A DNA stretch of 64,000 nucleotides from Dinoroseobacter sp049801095 (GTDB lineage: Bacteria; Pseudomonadota; Alphaproteobacteria; Rhodobacterales; Rhodobacteraceae): the NCBI RefSeq assembly GCF_049801095.1, contig NZ_JBNAGH010000002.1, forward strand, positions 434,001 to 498,000, given 5' to 3'. Positions within the stretch are counted from its first letter, which is position 1. The number at the start of each line of letters is the position of its first letter. Below the pieces are notes generated by a model. It saw only the letters and a program-made list of their open reading frames with translations, was not told the origin of the DNA and did no database searches. Both the position numbers and the translations under genes were made by a program. Below, piece by piece: positions 44,479-52,013 of this stretch.

Positions 44479-46401
44479 ATGTCCAGACAACCTGTATCGG
44501 GGGTGCGGCGGTGGGTGCCGCACTCTGCACTCAAACACGGCCTGCCGTTTCTGCTGGGCGGGCTCTGTCTCTATCTCGTCTGGCTGCGCTGCGAGGCGAT
44601 CTCCCTGGCCGATCTGCGCCTTGCGATTGTCGATCTGCCCGCGCAGGCCTGGGCGGTGGCATGCCTGGCCACGCTCGGGAGTTTCTGGGCCGTGGGCCGC
44701 TATGACGTGGTGCTGCACCGTCATCTGCGCACGGGTCAGGACCCGAGGCAGGCCGCCCATGCCGGGCGCGCGGCCATCGCCATCGGGCAAACGATCGGCT
44801 TTGGCCTGATCACCGGCGCGCTGGTGCGCTGGAAATGGTTCGAGCCGCGCATGTCCCTGCTGCGCGCCGGGCAATTGACGCTCACGGTCACCGTGCTCTT
44901 TCTCGCCTGCTGGGGGATCGTGACCCTCGCCGCGCTGAGCCTCGCCCCTGTTCTGCCCGGCGCGTCCGGGTTCTGGGCGTTCGCGGCAGGGCTGGGACTT
45001 GCCGCCCTGCTGGGCGTCAGCCTGTTTCAGCCCGGGTTTCGCACACTTCCCCTACGCTGGCCCTCCATCCGCGCCATGTTCCGGCTCCTCAGTCTGACAG
45101 CGGTGGACACGATCCTCGCGGCCGCAGCGCTCTGGATGCTCTTGCCCGAAGGCACGGGGCTCGGCTTTGTCGCATTGCTGCCGGTCTATCTGCTGGCCCT
45201 CGGCGCGGCCCTGATCTCGGGCACGCCGGGGGGTGTGGGCCCATTCGAGGTCACGCTTCTGACGCTGCTACCTGCTTCGGCAGAGCTCGATCTTCTGGCC
45301 GCCTGTATCGCCTTTCGGCTTGTCTACTACGCCCTTCCCGCAACCTTGGCCGGTGGCGCGTTGATCTGGCGCCACATTACACCGCTTGAAACCGAGCGCT
45401 TCCAGCTCGGCCCCTGCCCCGGACAACACGCGGCAGTGCAGAACCCCCATGCGGAGGTGCAATTGCATCATCAGGCGGGCAAATCCCTGCTCTGGTCTCC
45501 GGAGACGCAGACTGGCTGGATGGTAGCGCCCACGCCGCAAGCTCTCGTGGCGCTCTTCGATCCGCTCTGCGCCCGTGCCCGGCCCGAGGCGGCGCTCGAC
45601 GCGCTGGAGGCAGAGGCCCATCGCGATGGCACGGTGCCGGTGCTCTATAAATGCGATGCCCGTCTCGCCAGCGCAGCCCGGGCCCGAGGCTACACCGTGC
45701 GCGCCCTCGCGGAGGATGCGGTGATCAATCCAAACGCATTCGACCTGGCCAGCCGCGGCTGCCGTCAGTTGCGGCGCAAACTTCGCAAGGCCGAAGCGGC
45801 CGGGCTCTCCTTTGAAGAGATCGACGCAGAGGCGCCTTATGCAGAGATGGCCGCGCTCTCGGTCGATTGGGCCGCGCGCAATGGTGGCGAGCGCGGATTC
45901 TCCATGAGCCGGTTCGAGGATGCGCCCCTCTCCGCACAGCGGATCTTCACCGCTCGGCAGGACGGCACGCTTGTCGCCTTCGTCACCTTCAACACAACGC
46001 GGAGAGGCTGGGCGCTCGACCTTGTGCGCTCCGCCCGCGAGATACCCGACGGCACCACCCATCGCCTCGTGCTGGAGGCGATTGAAACCGCAAAACGCGA
46101 AGGCTGCGATCGCTTCTCCCTCGCGGCAGTGCCGCTCCGCTTGGCACCGGACGCACCGGATGGAAGGATCGCCCGCTTTGCCAGCAGCCTTCTGCGCCGG
46201 GCCAACGCCCCGGGTCTGTGCCAGTTCAAGGCCTGTTTCGACCCCCGTTGGGAGACCCGCTATATCGCAGCGCCCAGCGTTGCGGGTCTGACCCTCGCGA
46301 TGTTCGACGTCGTCCAGCAGATCCGTCCGAGTGCTGCGATCCGCTGCGCGCGCCAGGCCGCAGAGCATGCAGCATGGCGCGAAGAACATGCGCAGGATTG
46401 A
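44479..46401 (+). CDS. MprF-like aminoacyl-phosphatidylglycerol synthase/flippase
   Basis: A 640-residue protein with an N-terminal flippase-like region of about eight helices (residues 20-310) and a C-terminal DUF2156 catalytic domain (about 330-620; ADAVINPNAFDLASRGCRQLRR, start of the segment: DLASRGCRQLRRKLRKAEAA). The family transfers an amino acid, often lysine or alanine, from tRNA to phosphatidylglycerol and flips it, changing surface charge. It has fewer N-terminal helices than Staphylococcus MprF (about 14). Amino acid specificity cannot be told. Stands alone upstream of the homocysteine methyltransferase cluster. Confidence 0.82.
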   Translation: MSRQPVSGVRRWVPHSALKHGLPFLLGGLCLYLVWLRCEAISLADLRLAIVDLPAQAWAVACLATLGSFWAVGRYDVVLHRHLRTGQDPRQAAHAGRAAIAIGQTIGFGLITGALVRWKWFEPRMSLLRAGQLTLTVTVLFLACWGIVTLAALSLAPVLPGASGFWAFAAGLGLAALLGVSLFQPGFRTLPLRWPSIRAMFRLLSLTAVDTILAAAALWMLLPEGTGLGFVALLPVYLLALGAALISGTPGGVGPFEVTLLTLLPASAELDLLAACIAFRLVYYALPATLAGGALIWRHITPLETERFQLGPCPGQHAAVQNPHAEVQLHHQAGKSLLWSPETQTGWMVAPTPQALVALFDPLCARARPEAALDALEAEAHRDGTVPVLYKCDARLASAARARGYTVRALAEDAVINPNAFDLASRGCRQLRRKLRKAEAAGLSFEEIDAEAPYAEMAALSVDWAARNGGERGFSMSRFEDAPLSAQRIFTARQDGTLVAFVTFNTTRRGWALDLVRSAREIPDGTTHRLVLEAIETAKREGCDRFSLAAVPLRLAPDAPDGRIARFASSLLRRANAPGLCQFKACFDPRWETRYIAAPSVAGLTLAMFDVVQQIRPSAAIRCARQAAEHAAWREEHAQD

Positions 46402-46407
46402 ACACCA

Positions 46408-46435
46408 TTATGAGAATTATGAAATTGCCTCATAA
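46408..46435. promoter_or_regulatory. Inverted repeat upstream of the homocysteine methyltransferase gene
   Basis: TTATGAG and CTCATAA, 14 bases apart in an AT-rich patch, about 80 bp before the ATG at 46517. This is the only AT-rich spot in the gap and probably marks the promoter or operator. I do not recognise the regulator. Confidence 0.45.
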
Positions 46436-46516
46436 CCCGGGACATGCGAGACACCGGCACCCGAGGGGAGTCCCTCGCCCAATGCCATCCCGTTTTGCCC
46501 GAAAGGCCCCGCGCCC

Positions 46517-47539
46517 ATGACCACCGATCCGCTATCCCGATTGATTGCCGAGCGCGGAGTGCTTCTGACCGACGGCGCGACGGGCACGACGCTGTTCAAT
46601 ATGGGCCTGTCTTCCGGGGATGCGCCCGAGCTGTGGAACACGGATGCGCCGGAGAAGATCACGGCGCTCTATCAGGGGGCTGTTGAAGCAGGCAGCGACC
46701 TCTTTCTCACCAACAGCTTTGGCGGCAACGCCGCGCGTCTGAAACTGCACGACGCCCAGGACCGGGTGACGGAACTGAACAAGCGCGCCGCAGAAATCGG
46801 TCGCGAGGTCGCCGATGCAGCGGATCGCGACGTGCTGGTCGCAGGCTCCATGGGTCCCACGGGCGAGATCATGGCCCCAATGGGTCCGCTCACCCATGAG
46901 CTCGCAGTCGAGATGTTCCACGAGCAGGCCGAGGGCTTGAAGGCGGGCGGCGCCGATATCCTCTGGGTCGAAACGATCTCGGCGCCTGAAGAATACAAGG
47001 CCGCCTCCGAAGCCGCCCTGCTGGCTGGCATGCCCTGGTGCGGCACCATGAGCTTCGACACGGCGGGTCGCACGATGATGGGCACGACCTCGGCGGCGAT
47101 GGCCCAGATGGTCGAGACCCTGGATCACCCGCCCGTGGCCTACGGCGCCAATTGCGGCGTGGGGGCGTCGGACCTCCTGCGGACAGTGCTGGGCTTCAGC
47201 GCGGCGGGCTCTGAGCGCCCCCTGATCGCCAAGGGCAATGCGGGCATCCCGAAATATGTCGACGGCCATATCCACTATGACGGCACGCCTGAGCTGATGG
47301 CGGAGTATGCCAAGCTCGCCCGCGCCTCCGGCGCCACGGTGATCGGCGGCTGTTGCGGTACGACATTTGAGCATCTGCGCCATATGCGCGCCGCCCTGGA
47401 TGAGAGCCTCGCCGACCAGCCGCGCCCCTCGCTCGAGGTGATTGCCGAGACACTGGGCGGGTTCTCTTCCGCTGTGGATGGCACCGAGGAGGGCGCGCCG
47501 AAACGTCCGGAACGGAACCGCCGGCGCCGCCGCGCCTAG
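46517..47539 (+). CDS. Homocysteine S-methyltransferase module (betaine-type or split MetH)
   Basis: A 340-residue zinc-dependent homocysteine methyltransferase domain. Zinc cysteines are in GANCGVGAS and the pair in VIGGCCGTTFEH; the opening LLTDGATGTTLFNMGL is typical. It is usually annotated as betaine-homocysteine methyltransferase, but it equals in size the N-terminal module of cobalamin-dependent methionine synthase, and the next gene encodes the B12-binding module. In several Roseobacters methionine synthase is encoded as separate polypeptides, so it is likely part of such a system. The C-terminus is arginine-rich. Confidence 0.85.
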   Translation: MTTDPLSRLIAERGVLLTDGATGTTLFNMGLSSGDAPELWNTDAPEKITALYQGAVEAGSDLFLTNSFGGNAARLKLHDAQDRVTELNKRAAEIGREVADAADRDVLVAGSMGPTGEIMAPMGPLTHELAVEMFHEQAEGLKAGGADILWVETISAPEEYKAASEAALLAGMPWCGTMSFDTAGRTMMGTTSAAMAQMVETLDHPPVAYGANCGVGASDLLRTVLGFSAAGSERPLIAKGNAGIPKYVDGHIHYDGTPELMAEYAKLARASGATVIGGCCGTTFEHLRHMRAALDESLADQPRPSLEVIAETLGGFSSAVDGTEEGAPKRPERNRRRRRA

Positions 47540-47651
47540 GCTCACTGCCCCCCGCGCGTCGTTGCGCGTCCGCGCGATGTCGCAATTCAAACAGCCTGCC
47601 CGGCCGGATCGGGACAGGATTTCTCATCACTTTCTGGCCACCGAGGATCCC

Positions 47652-48356
47652 ATGGCAGACCAAGACGACGACATCATCCTCTCCGAGCTCAATGACGAAG
47701 ACCTCGTGCTCCAGATGTTTGACGACCTCTATGATGGCCTCAAGGAGGAAATCGAAGAGGGCGTGAACATCCTGCTCGAGCGGGGTTGGGCGCCTTACCG
47801 CGTGCTGACCGAAGCGCTCGTGGCGGGCATGACCATCGTCGGGAACGACTTCCGCGACGGGATCCTGTTTGTGCCCGAGGTGCTTCTGGCGGCCAATGCC
47901 ATGAAGGGCGGGATGGCGATCCTCAAGCCGCTTCTGGCCGAGACCGGCGCGCCGCGCATGGGCAAGATGGTGATCGGCACCGTGAAAGGCGATATCCACG
48001 ATATCGGCAAGAACCTCGTGTCGATGATGATGGAAGGCGCGGGTTTCGAAGTGGTCGATCTCGGGATCAACAACCCGGTCGAAAACTATCTCGAAGCCGC
48101 CGAGCGCGAAGAGGCCGATATCGTCGGCATGTCCGCCCTGCTCACCACAACCATGCCCTACATGAAGGTGGTGATCGACGCGATGGTCGAGAAAGGTATC
48201 CGTGACGACTACATCGTTCTGGTCGGCGGCGCGCCCCTGAACGAGGAGTTCGGCAAAGCCATCGGCGCGGACGCCTATTGCCGGGATGCAGCCGTGGCCG
48301 TGGAGACCGCCAAGGAGTTCATTTCCCGCAAGCATAACCAGCTTGCGGCGAGCTGA
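47652..48356 (+). CDS. B12-binding (corrinoid) methyltransferase protein
   Basis: A 234-residue cobalamin-binding protein: a helical cap (residues 1-90) and a Rossmann domain with the lower-ligand motif in GTVKGDIHDIGKNLV (D-x-H-x-x-G) at about 110-120, then GMSALLTTTMPYMK and LVGGAPLN. Start ATG 47652. It matches MtbC-type corrinoid proteins and the central domain of MetH. Context (homocysteine module 112 bp upstream, DUF1638 downstream) points to a methyl carrier for methionine synthesis. Confidence 0.92.
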   Translation: MADQDDDIILSELNDEDLVLQMFDDLYDGLKEEIEEGVNILLERGWAPYRVLTEALVAGMTIVGNDFRDGILFVPEVLLAANAMKGGMAILKPLLAETGAPRMGKMVIGTVKGDIHDIGKNLVSMMMEGAGFEVVDLGINNPVENYLEAAEREEADIVGMSALLTTTMPYMKVVIDAMVEKGIRDDYIVLVGGAPLNEEFGKAIGADAYCRDAAVAVETAKEFISRKHNQLAAS

Positions 48357-48418
48357 GCCCTTCTTTCCGGGCACCGGGATCGCCATATTCAAAGGGACAT
48401 AGCGGACAGGAGGTCCCC

Positions 48419-48637
48419 ATGCCCCTTGAGAAACTCGTGCTGCTTCTGGTGGTCGTGATCGCGGCCGCCGGGATCACCATCTTCGTGGCGAGCCTCGGCC
48501 TGGCCACGCTCGACGCCCCCGGGCTCGGTCTGGCAACGCTGATCCCCGTGGGTCTGATCGCCTTCGTGCTCTGGCGGGTGATCGCCCAGCGGCTGCGCAA
48601 TACGGAGGATGACAAATATGATCGCCTCGAAAAGTGA
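48419..48637 (+). CDS. Small hypothetical membrane protein
   Basis: A 72-residue protein with two hydrophobic segments (KLVLLLVVVIAAAGITIFVA and LIPVGLIAFVLWRVIA) and a charged C-terminus. It overlaps the YbjQ start by 20 bases and so is in the corrinoid operon. Family not recognised; possibly a membrane anchor for the operon's products. Confidence 0.7.
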   Translation: MPLEKLVLLLVVVIAAAGITIFVASLGLATLDAPGLGLATLIPVGLIAFVLWRVIAQRLRNTEDDKYDRLEK

Positions 48638-48953
48638 CATCCTCGTTGTGACCACCGATGGCGTCCCGGGGCGCGAGATCGAGGCCGCGCTCGGCCTCGT
48701 GCGCGGCTCCACAGTGCGGGCCAAGCATATCGGCTCGGATATCGTGGCGAGCCTGCGCAACCTCGTAGGCGGGGAGGTCAAGGAATATGCCAGCCTGCTC
48801 GCCGGCGCGCGCGAACAAGCCTATGACCGCATGATCGAACAGGCCTATGAGCTTGGCGCCGATGCCATCGTCGCCACTCGGATGGAGACCTCCACGATCC
48901 AGCAGGCTGCCTCCGAAGTGGTGTTCTACGGCACCGCCGTGCGCCTGCGATGA
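48618..48953 (+). CDS. YbjQ family protein
   Basis: A 111-residue YbjQ (UPF0145) protein: ILVVTTDGVPGREIEAALGL, VRGSTVRAKHIGSDIVASLR, YDRMIEQAYELGADAIVATR. The fold is a pentamer-forming small domain of unknown role, sometimes called heavy-metal-binding. ATG 48618 is preferred over ATG 48609 because GGAGG lies nine bases ahead. Overlaps both neighbours, so tightly coupled. Confidence 0.88.
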   Translation: MIASKSDILVVTTDGVPGREIEAALGLVRGSTVRAKHIGSDIVASLRNLVGGEVKEYASLLAGAREQAYDRMIEQAYELGADAIVATRMETSTIQQAASEVVFYGTAVRLR

Positions 48954-49582
48954 TCCCCGACGACGCCACTCTGACCGAAGAGGGGATCGCCCCCGTCGGC
49001 CCGGGGCAGGTCCTGCTGATCGCCTGCGGCGCGCTCGCCCATGAGATCCTCGCGCTCAAACGGGCCAATGGCTGGGATCACATGACGCTCAGCTGCCTGC
49101 CCGCCAAGCTGCACCTCCACCCGGAGGGGATCCCCGATGCAGTCGAGGCCGCGGTGACAGCAGCAAAAGACAGATACGCCCGGATCTTCGTGGTCTATGC
49201 CGATTGCGGCACGGGTGGGCTGTTGCAGGCGCGCTGCGCCGCCCTCGGCGTGGAGATGGTCGAAGGCCCCCATTGCTACAGCTTTTTCGAGGGCAATGAC
49301 CGTTTCGCCGAGCTCGCGGATGAGGAATTCACCGCCTTCTTCCTCACGGACTTCCTCGTGCGGCAGTTCGATGCATTTGTCTGGCGCCCTATGGGGCTCG
49401 ACCGCCACCCCGAGCTGCGCGACATGTATTTCGGCAATTACACCAAGCTCGTCTATCAGGCCCAGACGGAGGATCCCGCCCTTACGGAAAAGGCACGGGC
49501 TTGCGCCCAGCGGCTCAGCCTGCCCTTCGAGCGACGCTTCACCGGGTACGGTGATCTCGCCCCAGCCCTCGCACGGGCCTGA
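48950..49582 (+). CDS. DUF1638 family protein
   Basis: A 210-residue DUF1638 protein, starting with a 4-base overlap with YbjQ. Family marks are LLIACGALAHEIL, SCLPAKLHLHPEGI, VVYADCGTGGLLQ, GPHCYSFFEGNDRF and DMYFGNYTKLVY; several conserved cysteines and histidines suggest a metal centre. DUF1638 genes commonly travel with corrinoid methyltransferases, and here it ends the homocysteine/B12 operon. A role in handling or reactivating the corrinoid protein is a reasonable guess. Confidence 0.88.
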   Translation: MIPDDATLTEEGIAPVGPGQVLLIACGALAHEILALKRANGWDHMTLSCLPAKLHLHPEGIPDAVEAAVTAAKDRYARIFVVYADCGTGGLLQARCAALGVEMVEGPHCYSFFEGNDRFAELADEEFTAFFLTDFLVRQFDAFVWRPMGLDRHPELRDMYFGNYTKLVYQAQTEDPALTEKARACAQRLSLPFERRFTGYGDLAPALARA

Positions 49583-49648
49583 GCGCGCCCCATCTTAAGT
49601 CCGGAAATATCCCCGCCGGAGGCCCAAAATCCCGCCGGATCCGCAGGA

Positions 49649-50077
49649 TCAGGCGGCCTGCGCCTCGGCGGCCAGCTTGCGGATCCGCTCGACCATGGCG
49701 CGCACCCCGTTCGAGCGCTGCGCCGAAAGGTGGTCATGCAAGCCGAGCCGGGCAAGCTCAGCGGGCGCATCCACCGCCAGCACATCCTTCACCGGCAGCC
49801 CGCCATAAAGCGCGTGGAGCACCGCGATCAGCCCGCGCACGATCATCGCATCGCTCTCGCCCTGAAAATCGAAGGTCGCCCCCGGCCCTGCCCCATCGAT
49901 CTGCGGCAGGAGCCAAACCTGGCTGGCACAGCCATCCACCTTGGTGGCGGGCACGCGAAACGCCTCATCCAGCGGTGGCATCGCCTTGCCCATATCGATC
50001 ACATGGCGATAGCGATCCTCCCAATCCTCGAGAAACTCGAAGGTCTCGGCGATATCTTCAAAAGCTTCAGTGGCCAT
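49649..50077 (-). CDS. sufE: SufE-family sulfur acceptor
   Basis: A 142-residue SufE protein that accepts sulfur from cysteine desulfurase for Fe-S cluster assembly. The active cysteine is in ATKVDGCASQVWLLP (residue about 51); MIVRGLIAVLHALYGGLP and SAQRSNGVRAMVERIR are typical. Start ATG 50077. No other suf genes are near. Confidence 0.93.
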   Translation of the reverse strand: MATEAFEDIAETFEFLEDWEDRYRHVIDMGKAMPPLDEAFRVPATKVDGCASQVWLLPQIDGAGPGATFDFQGESDAMIVRGLIAVLHALYGGLPVKDVLAVDAPAELARLGLHDHLSAQRSNGVRAMVERIRKLAAEAQAA

Positions 50078-50229
50078 GGGATCCTCGTCAGTCGCTGGTG
50101 CTTTCCACCTAGGAGCCCGCGCGCGGAGCGTCCAGCGGAAATGCCCCGATTGTCGCAATGGGACAGGGTTTTCAACGCGCTGTCGATCCGCTAGGCAGAG
50201 AAGATCGGATCAAGGGAAGGACGCTCCAC

Positions 50230-50664
50230 GTGCGATCGTTTGTTATGTTGGGTGGCATGGCGCTTGCGCTGTCCGGATGTGCCGAGCTGTTTTCCAACGA
50301 GCCCGAGATCGAGCGGCTGGAGCCCGCGCCCGAGGTGTTTGTCGAGGATCGCCGCCAATCGGTGCGGTCGGTCTCCTCCGTGCGCCGCGACCGCCTGCCC
50401 GGCGGGATCGTGGTCACCGCAGTGGGCCGCCCGGATGTGCAAGGCTTCTGGGATGCGGAGCTCGTGCCCCTCACCGAGGATGGTCCGGTCAATGGCGAGC
50501 TGACCTTCGAGTTCCGCGTGGCCGAGCCGGTGCTGCCGACCCCACCCGGCACCGAGCGCTCCCGCGAGATCGTGGCGGCACGGTTCATCAGCGATATCCA
50601 GCTCCAGGGCGTGAACCGGATCGTGGTGAACTCGAACTCAAACTCCCGCAGCGTGCGCCCCTGA
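50230..50664 (+). CDS. Hypothetical lipoprotein
   Basis: A 144-residue lipoprotein. GTG 50230 is chosen: AAGGA lies eight bases upstream and the protein then opens VRSFVMLGGMALALSGC, a signal peptide with lipobox LSGC (lipidated Cys17). The mature part is beta-rich and acidic. No family recognised. A strong terminator follows. Confidence 0.75.
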   Translation: MRSFVMLGGMALALSGCAELFSNEPEIERLEPAPEVFVEDRRQSVRSVSSVRRDRLPGGIVVTAVGRPDVQGFWDAELVPLTEDGPVNGELTFEFRVAEPVLPTPPGTERSREIVAARFISDIQLQGVNRIVVNSNSNSRSVRP

Positions 50665-50690
50665 CCCCAAACCCCTTCTGAAACGCGAAA

Positions 50691-50711
50691 CGCCCCGGCG
50701 AAACCGGGGCG
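50691..50711. terminator. Bidirectional hairpin between the lipoprotein gene and sodB
   Basis: Perfect 8-bp arms CGCCCCGG / CCGGGGCG with loop CGAAA between convergent genes, 26 bp after the lipoprotein stop and 28 bp after the sodB stop. Confidence 0.7.
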
Positions 50712-50738
50712 CTTGTAAGTCTGGAATGTCGCGCGCGC

Positions 50739-51338
50739 TCAGAGGCGGGAGGCGACGTTTTCCCAGTTCACCAGATTGTCGAGGAAGTTCGACAGGTAGG
50801 CCGGACGCTTGTTGCGGAAATCGATGTAGTAGGAATGCTCCCACACATCGCAGCCGAGCAGCGCGGTCTGACCAAAGCAGAGCGGGTTCACACCGTTCTC
50901 GGTCTTGGTCACGGCGAGGGAGCCATCGGCATTCTTCACCAGCCAGGCCCAGCCGGACCCGAACTGGCCTGCGCCTGCGGCGGAGAACTGCGACTTGAAC
51001 TCATCGACGGAGCCAAAGCTCTCGGTGATCGCTTTTTCCAGCTCGCCGGGCATGCCCGCATCGCCCGGACCCATCATTTCCCAGAACTGATTGTGGTTCC
51101 ACAACTGGCTGATGTTGTTGAAGATCCCGTTCTGGGCCACAGCGTCCTTGGCATAGGTGCCGGTGATGATCTCTTCGAGGGTCTTGCCCTCCCACTCGGT
51201 GCCGGCGATCAGCTTGTTGCCATTGTCCACATAGGCCTTGTGGTGCAGGTCGTGGTGGTACTCGAGCGTTTCAGCGGACATGCCTTTGGACGCGAGCGCG
51301 TCATGAGCATAGGGAAGATCGGGAAGTTCAAAAGCCAT
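50739..51338 (-). CDS. sodB: Superoxide dismutase (Fe)
   Basis: A 199-residue Fe/Mn-type superoxide dismutase. Metal ligands are in LEYHHDLHHKAY, NHNQFWEMM and LLGCDVWEHSYYID. The sequence pattern AAGAGQFGSGWAWL with Gln in the second sphere favours iron. Cytoplasmic, no signal peptide. Its promoter lies in the 132 bp before soxG's end. Confidence 0.95.
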   Translation of the reverse strand: MAFELPDLPYAHDALASKGMSAETLEYHHDLHHKAYVDNGNKLIAGTEWEGKTLEEIITGTYAKDAVAQNGIFNNISQLWNHNQFWEMMGPGDAGMPGELEKAITESFGSVDEFKSQFSAAGAGQFGSGWAWLVKNADGSLAVTKTENGVNPLCFGQTALLGCDVWEHSYYIDFRNKRPAYLSNFLDNLVNWENVASRL

Positions 51339-51470
51339 GGCGGCCCCTCTCGCACGTTGGATTAGTGTAGGAGGTATAAGAGGCCTTCACTCCCCAAGGT
51401 CAAGGGCCGGAGGCGGATCGGTGGGGGATTTGCCACCCCCGTCCGACCTCGCCGCCACTCCCTCATGCGA

Positions 51471-52013
51471 TCAGTCCGCAAAGACCCGCAGCCCGCCCCC
51501 CGGGTTGGCCGAGACCGCAAGCAGATCCTCGACATATTGCGCGACGGAGCGAAAGCAGATCAGCCGTATCCGATCCGGCGCGGGCATCCAGAGCGCGGTG
51601 GCGACCTGCGCGAGCCGCGTCCGGCGCATCTCGCCCGGCGCGAAACGCTCCGGGGCCATGGGCGCCGGGGTTATCTTCGCCAGACATTCCCGCGCCCCGG
51701 GGCCCGAGACCTCGTAGATCCGGCGTGCATCGGAGACATCCACGCAGGTGGCAAAAGCCTCCCCAAAGGCCTCCGTCAGAGCTGCAAGCACATCCGCGAC
51801 CTCGGCCCGCGGGCAAAAGAGCATCGCCTCATCCGGGGACATCCAGGCGAGGGCGCGCTCCGCGTCGCTGGTGATCTGGCGCGGGGCGGGCACGGCAAGG
51901 CCCGTGGCGCTCTGGATCGCGGTGGTGATCTCGGCTGCCGTCAAATCCCCCCGCAGGGTGATCATCCCTTGCCCCGTGACTTCGGCGACCTGCGGTGCAT
52001 AGGTTTCAGACAT
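51471..52013 (-). CDS. soxG: Sarcosine oxidase gamma subunit
   Basis: A 180-residue SoxG, the small subunit of heterotetrameric sarcosine oxidase. Start ATG 52013 overlaps the soxA end by 8 bases. Segments TSDAERALAWMSPDEAMLF and VDVSDARRIYEVSGPGARE are typical. Last gene of the sox operon. Confidence 0.92.
   Translation of the reverse strand: MSETYAPQVAEVTGQGMITLRGDLTAAEITTAIQSATGLAVPAPRQITSDAERALAWMSPDEAMLFCPRAEVADVLAALTEAFGEAFATCVDVSDARRIYEVSGPGARECLAKITPAPMAPERFAPGEMRRTRLAQVATALWMPAPDRIRLICFRSVAQYVEDLLAVSANPGGGLRVFAD

Noticed and set aside
43093..44874. 593-codon version of purC
   Set aside because: The extra 340 codons run through the divergent DUF1476 gene; purC proper starts MARRKKIYEGKAK at 43854.
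46436..46516. SAM-II, SAM/SAH or SAH riboswitch before the homocysteine methyltransferase gene
   Set aside because: None of the consensus features I know for these classes is visible in the leader.
49600..49620. TCCGG...CCGGA stem after the DUF1638 gene as an sRNA or terminator
   Set aside because: Only a 5-bp stem with an 11-base loop and no T-tract; too weak to annotate.
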